The notes below the pieces were generated by a model, which saw only the letters and a program-made list of their open reading frames with translations, had not been told where the DNA came from and made no database searches. The position numbers and the translations under genes were made by a program. This document shows positions 7,079 through 10,196 of a DNA stretch of 10,196 nt, piece by piece. The stretch is taken from NCBI GenBank assembly GCA_024635465.1, contig JAGXIS010000075.1:1-10196 (forward strand), written 5' to 3'. Source of the DNA: Bacteroidota bacterium (lineage in GTDB: Bacteria; Bacteroidota; Rhodothermia; Balneolales; Balneolaceae). Every line of letters begins with the position of its first letter. Positions within the stretch are counted from its first letter, which is position 1.

Positions 7079-7100
7079 GGTTCAACCAATTGATTAAACC
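7079..7100. promoter_or_regulatory. Candidate TetR operator O2 (regulator side)
   Basis: This 22-bp palindrome is self-complementary at 18 of 22 positions. Its half-sites read GGTTCAACCAA and, from the other strand, GGTTTAATCAA. With O1 the four half-sites share a RRTTYAAYYAW pattern. It lies eight bases upstream of a TAnnTTTG box pointing toward the tetR-like gene and about 57 bp before that gene's ATG, suggesting autoregulation. The length and two-fold symmetry fit operators of TetR-family dimers. Confidence 0.62.
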
Positions 7101-7108
7101 TTTTGGAT

Positions 7109-7116
7109 TAACTTTG
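7109..7116 (+). promoter_or_regulatory. Candidate -7 box (TAACTTTG) of the tetR-like gene promoter
   Basis: TAACTTTG matches the Bacteroidota TAnnTTTG -7 consensus and would give a leader of roughly 30-40 bases before ATG 7157. No clear -33 TTTG is seen at the expected spacing; O2 occupies that position. It mirrors the layout on the efflux operon side. Confidence 0.4.
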
Positions 7117-7156
7117 GGTCAAACAATGAATATCAGAAACTGTAAAAACGGAACCC

Positions 7157-7777
7157 ATGGCCGACGATAAACTGGAAAAAGAGTCAACGGAAGAGAAGAT
7201 ATTTGAAGCGGCGCGTGATGTATTTCATCAGAAAGGATTTGATGGGGCCAGAATGCAGGAAATTGCCGACAGGGCCAACATCAACAAATCGATGCTTCAC
7301 TACTATTATCGATCAAAAGACAAGCTGTTTGAAAAGGTTTATCAACTTTCATTGATGAGAGCTATCCCGAAGATTGTGATATTACTCAATAAGGATTTGC
7401 CGCTGGAAGAGAAGCTGCGCAGTTTTGTTAGGGAATATCTTACCATCATCAAAAAGAACCCGGATATTCCATCATTCATAATTCGTGAGTTGAACACAAA
7501 TCCATCACGAATACAGGAATTTTTCAGATCTCAAGTGGTCAAAAATGTGCAGCCATTTATCGATCAAATAAGCGAAGCATCCAGGGAAGGCAAGATTGTC
7601 GATAACCTGCCGGCAGAACAGGTGGTTATCAATCTCATCTCGATGATCATATTTCCATTTATTGGAAAACCCATCCTACAAATTCTATTTGAAATGGATG
7701 ATGCCGGATTTGAAGCTTTTATTGATCAGAGGATTGATTATCTCCCTGACTATGTGGTGAAGATGACCTTGAAATAA
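7157..7777 (+). CDS. TetR/AcrR-family transcriptional regulator, probable repressor of the adjacent efflux operon
   Basis: This one-component DNA-binding regulator has 206 residues, the usual TetR length. The N-terminal domain (about 11-57) shows the family pattern clearly: KIFEAARDVFHQKGFDGARM, then the helix-turn-helix MQEIADRANINKSMLHYYYR (33-52), followed by SKDKLFEKVY. The C-terminal ligand and dimerisation domain (about 70-206) contains FIIRELNTNP (107-116), a stretch I associate with relatives such as CecR/YbiH. The effector is unknown. Its divergent position beside a tolC-hlyD-ABC operon and the two shared palindromes upstream support a role as local repressor of both units, by analogy with E. 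coli cecR next to ybhGFSR. ATG 7157 begins just before the conserved domain. Only a weak GGA precedes it, consistent with poor Shine-Dalgarno use elsewhere in the window. The gene ends 124 bp before a convergent gene. Confidence 0.93.
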   Translation: MADDKLEKESTEEKIFEAARDVFHQKGFDGARMQEIADRANINKSMLHYYYRSKDKLFEKVYQLSLMRAIPKIVILLNKDLPLEEKLRSFVREYLTIIKKNPDIPSFIIRELNTNPSRIQEFFRSQVVKNVQPFIDQISEASREGKIVDNLPAEQVVINLISMIIFPFIGKPILQILFEMDDAGFEAFIDQRIDYLPDYVVKMTLK

Positions 7778-7901
7778 CTAACGGGTGATCTAGCGGTATT
7801 CATGAAATGAAATTTCAGGGCACCTTATGGCTATCGTTATTTACCGGTTATGATCAAAATCTGTTTCAATGGATTTAAATCAACAATGAACGACAGGAAT
7901 A

Positions 7902-8960
7902 TTATTCCTCTTTCAATTTATCAATCAGACTATATTTTGTTTGCCTTCTTTCCCATCTTTTTTTGGCAAATTCCTGCATATCAGTGATCGTATCTTTTTC
8001 GTCAACAATTTCCAATCCAAGTAGTGTTTCGATGATATCTTCCATGGTTACAATGCCATCAAAACCACCATATTCATCGACGATAAGTGCAATATGCTCT
8101 TTATCCTCCAAAAGTTTTTCCCATAATGAAAACAATACTTTAATGTAAGGGACAACAGTAATTTCCCGTTTGATATCTTTAAGCGTCAGCTCGTGTTTGT
8201 CTTCAGCCAGTTTCTCCAAGACTTGTTGTCTTATGACATATCCTGTGATGTTTTCATTATTTCCTGAGTAAACAGGAATCCTTGAATATTTTAAATATTC
8301 CTTATTCTTTAGAAAATCATGCAATGTTAAATCCTCATCAGCGATCGCAACAACAACCCTAGGAGTCATGATTTCGGTTACTTTCACATTTTTCAGTTTC
8401 AGTATGTTTTGAATGATTTTATTCTCTTTATCAGTAAATAATCCTTCGTCAGTCCCAATACTAGCCAAAGCAGCGATTTCCTTCCTGCTGGTGGTCAGTT
8501 CATCGGAATTACTTGAGAATATTTTGGAAATGAACGAAGACATGATTACCAATGGGTACGTAATAATTATACTTCCCCTTATTGTGTAATAAGTAATCTT
8601 CGCTAAATTTCTCCAATATCTGGCACCCATCGTTTTTGGGATAATTTCTGTAAATATTAGAATCAGTAGAGTTAGAATGGCTGAAATAAGTCCAAAATAG
8701 GCTTCTCCAAATACTTTAACGGCCTGAGCCCCCACACCTGCAGCACCAATTGTATGAGCAACGGTATTCAGGGATAAAATGGCTGATAAGGGTTTATCAA
8801 TATTAACCTTTAATTCAATCAACTTACCGGCCCACTCATGTTTTTCGTCTTGTTTGACCAGCAGAAATGATTGGGGAGTGGAAAGCAAAACAGATTCCAT
8901 GATGGAACATATAAATGAAACCACTAAGGCAAGCAGTAAATAGGCAATTAAGGCAATCAT
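7902..8960 (-). CDS. CNNM (DUF21) and CBS-pair membrane protein, hemolysin/CorB-like, lacking CorC_HlyC domain
   Basis: This inner-membrane protein belongs to the CNNM/CorB family, whose characterised members are linked to Mg2+ export or homeostasis. In 352 residues it has the DUF21 domain (about 1-150), with hydrophobic segments near 4-21, 58-80, 88-107 and 125-146 and the conserved TEIIPKTMG motif (104-112). A linker follows, then two CBS domains (about 195-255 and 262-320). CBS landmarks are EIMTPR (196-201), SRIPVY (226-231) and VDEYGGFDGIVTMEDIIETLLG (294-315, key residues DEYGG and EDIIE). The sequence ends soon after, with a charged tail. The C-terminal CorC_HlyC (transporter-associated) domain of many full-length members (about 420-450 residues) is absent. 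Shorter CNNM proteins of this size exist, and the frame ends cleanly, so I read it as the short form and not a truncation. The gene lies 104 bp downstream of the AI-2E family gene on the same strand. Confidence 0.9.
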   Translation of the reverse strand: MIALIAYLLLALVVSFICSIMESVLLSTPQSFLLVKQDEKHEWAGKLIELKVNIDKPLSAILSLNTVAHTIGAAGVGAQAVKVFGEAYFGLISAILTLLILIFTEIIPKTMGARYWRNLAKITYYTIRGSIIITYPLVIMSSFISKIFSSNSDELTTSRKEIAALASIGTDEGLFTDKENKIIQNILKLKNVKVTEIMTPRVVVAIADEDLTLHDFLKNKEYLKYSRIPVYSGNNENITGYVIRQQVLEKLAEDKHELTLKDIKREITVVPYIKVLFSLWEKLLEDKEHIALIVDEYGGFDGIVTMEDIIETLLGLEIVDEKDTITDMQEFAKKRWERRQTKYSLIDKLKEE

Positions 8961-9064
8961 TTTTTCTATAAAATTTACAATTCAAATTATTCAACATGAT
9001 GAAGACAAATATTACTAAAACACCGGTAAATTTATGTGATAGATTTCGGCATCAAAAATAACAA

Positions 9065-10117
9065 CTAGCTGTCTGCCTTTTTATTACTAAAAAGATAGCC
9101 GAATGGTTCCAGAGCCGGAACATGAAGACAAATAATTGTTATGATTCCCATGATAGGTATGGCCAGTATCATGCCGATGATACCCCATAAGGCGTTCCCG
9201 ACAATTACGGCTAAAATCACTAAAAATGGATGCACATCTACTTTGTCACCCACTACATAGGGTTGCAATACATAACTTTCAAAAAATTGGGCAACTGTAA
9301 ATGTAATGACAACACCTATCAACACTCCTATTTCACCTGATGTTAAGTAGCCAAATGCCATAGCCAGGACAAATCCTCCAATACTGCCCAAATAAGGGAT
9401 AAGTGTAAAGATCGCAGCCAAAATACTAACTAAAACAAAATTGCTAACACCTGAAACGCCAAGGCCAATCGTATAGACGATTGCCAGAAGACCGATGAGA
9501 ATCAACTTGCCAACCAGATACTGTTGCACTACATTTGCTGATTTTTGAATTATTTGATTGACATCATCATCTTTTTCATCTGAGGATAGACGCAATAGAA
9601 ATTTCCTAAACCGATGGCGGTAATTCAGCATAAAAAAAACATAAATAATTGTCAGCAGATAGATACCCAAAAACCCGGTACCACGCCCGAAAATGCTGAG
9701 TATCTGTGAACTTCCACCAGACTCACCTCCAATTACTGAAAGACTATCACTCGTTGGGAGGTCACTTTCCGTCAGGAAAGTATTATCAGTCACAAACGTC
9801 TTCCACTCTTCAATTTTAGGCTCCATCGTCTCTTGTATTTCGGGCCAGCTATCAACAAAAACTTTGGTTTGATAGGATACCAAAGCGACAAATCCGAGTG
9901 AAATAAAGAAAAGCAAGAGGGTACTAAGCAGAGAAGAGAAGCTTCTTTTCAGATGTTTTTCCAGCCAAATTGCCACGGGTAATACCACCAGTGCCAAAAT
10001 AATAGCGGTAATCAAAGGCGCCAGAACACCTTGTGCTGCCACTAACCCCCATACCAAAAAGAAGATGCCGATGATTACAGATACCGAATTAAGAAGAATT
10101 CGTCTATTTCCTTCCAT
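9065..10117 (-). CDS. AI-2E/PerM-family inner membrane permease
   Basis: This polytopic inner-membrane protein has 350 residues, typical of the AI-2E transporter (PerM/UPF0118) family. Hydrophobic segments lie near 11-28, 31-51, 62-81, 147-164, 203-220, 225-242, 244-258, 263-280 and 297-333. Between the third and fourth is a hydrophilic stretch (about 83-140) with an acidic, Ser/Gly-rich part. Family landmarks are the VVQQYLVGKLI segment (196-206), IPYLGSIGG (240-248) and the motif ESYVLQPYVVGDKVDVHP (280-297). Members have been proposed to export autoinducer-2 or to act as ion or proton antiporters; the substrate here cannot be told from sequence. The ATG at 10117 puts a short basic segment (NRR) before the first helix. 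The 79 bases upstream to the window end show no confident promoter. It may be co-transcribed with the CNNM gene downstream, although the 104-bp gap could hold a separate promoter. Confidence 0.9.
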   Translation of the reverse strand: MEGNRRILLNSVSVIIGIFFLVWGLVAAQGVLAPLITAIILALVVLPVAIWLEKHLKRSFSSLLSTLLLFFISLGFVALVSYQTKVFVDSWPEIQETMEPKIEEWKTFVTDNTFLTESDLPTSDSLSVIGGESGGSSQILSIFGRGTGFLGIYLLTIIYVFFMLNYRHRFRKFLLRLSSDEKDDDVNQIIQKSANVVQQYLVGKLILIGLLAIVYTIGLGVSGVSNFVLVSILAAIFTLIPYLGSIGGFVLAMAFGYLTSGEIGVLIGVVITFTVAQFFESYVLQPYVVGDKVDVHPFLVILAVIVGNALWGIIGMILAIPIMGIITIICLHVPALEPFGYLFSNKKADS

Positions 10118-10196
10118 GTTTACAATATAATAAGCTTTCTCTTGATTTTTTATTCTCTAAACCAATTTGCTTATTTATTGTACTACCTGCAAACAG

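Larger units (their letters stand above)
6857..7156. promoter_or_regulatory. Divergent regulatory region between tolC-like and tetR-like genes
   Basis: This 300-bp AT-rich stretch without a plausible gene separates the divergently transcribed efflux operon and its TetR regulator. It contains two related palindromes (6931-6952 and 7079-7100) and two TAnnTTTG boxes, one on each strand and each immediately downstream of a palindrome. The middle part (about 6970-7078) holds a 7-bp direct repeat TAGAAAC at 7040 and 7053, a run of eight T at 7064-7071 and no other clear signal. Confidence 0.75.

Noticed and set aside
7896..7908. GGAATATTATTCC hairpin at the end of the CNNM gene and downstream of tetR, followed by TCTTT
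   Set aside because: An AT-rich stem of about five base pairs without a proper T-run is too weak to call a terminator; the TGAAAT/ATTTCA repeat at 7803-7817 is equally weak.
9053..9060. TATTTTTG (minus strand) as a promoter for the CNNM gene
   Set aside because: It fits TAnnTTTG but lies in an AT-rich gap about 90 bp from the start, with no -33 element or associated palindrome, so chance is likely.

Overview
The window looks like chromosomal DNA from a moderately AT-rich Gram-negative bacterium. An outer-membrane TolC-type protein gives the Gram-negative assignment. Shine-Dalgarno sequences are mostly weak or absent, and two candidate promoters carry TAnnTTTG boxes. Together with the style of the efflux proteins, this suggests the Bacteroidota/Balneolota/Rhodothermota group. 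That placement is inference: there is no rRNA or marker gene here.

Positions 1-669 (+ strand) hold the 3' end of a luciferase-like (LLM class) flavin-dependent oxidoreductase, then two small genes of 62 codons each. The first is an unrecognised protein and the second a DUF3565 protein; they overlap at ATGA. The DUF3565 gene converges on the next operon, and the two stop codons share bases.

Positions 666-6856 (- strand) are the core of the window: a six-gene operon encoding a complete tripartite ABC efflux system. In transcription order it encodes a TolC-like outer-membrane channel, an HlyD/YbhG-like periplasmic adaptor, two separate ABC ATPases and two ABC-2 permeases. The set matches the E. 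coli ybhG-ybhF-ybhS-ybhR cluster, except that the two ATPase halves are separate proteins and the operon carries its own channel. The two ATPases are complementary in their defects. All visible motif losses (Q-loop and H-loop in the first, signature motif in the second) fall in one of the two composite ATP sites, leaving the other canonical.

Positions 6857-7156 are a 300-bp AT-rich divergent regulatory region, followed by a TetR-family regulator gene on the + strand (7157-7777). The region contains two related 22-bp imperfect palindromes, one next to each candidate promoter. I propose these as operators through which the TetR protein represses both the efflux operon and itself, in the way the E. 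coli CecR (YbiH) regulator sits beside ybhGFSR.

Positions 7902-10117 (- strand) hold two membrane-protein genes apparently unrelated to the efflux operon: an AI-2E/PerM-family permease and, downstream of it, a CNNM (DUF21)-CBS protein without the usual C-terminal CorC_HlyC domain. I saw no RNA genes, insertion sequences, CRISPR arrays or phage genes. The families are all known; the most interesting signals are the paired operators and the asymmetric ATPase pair.
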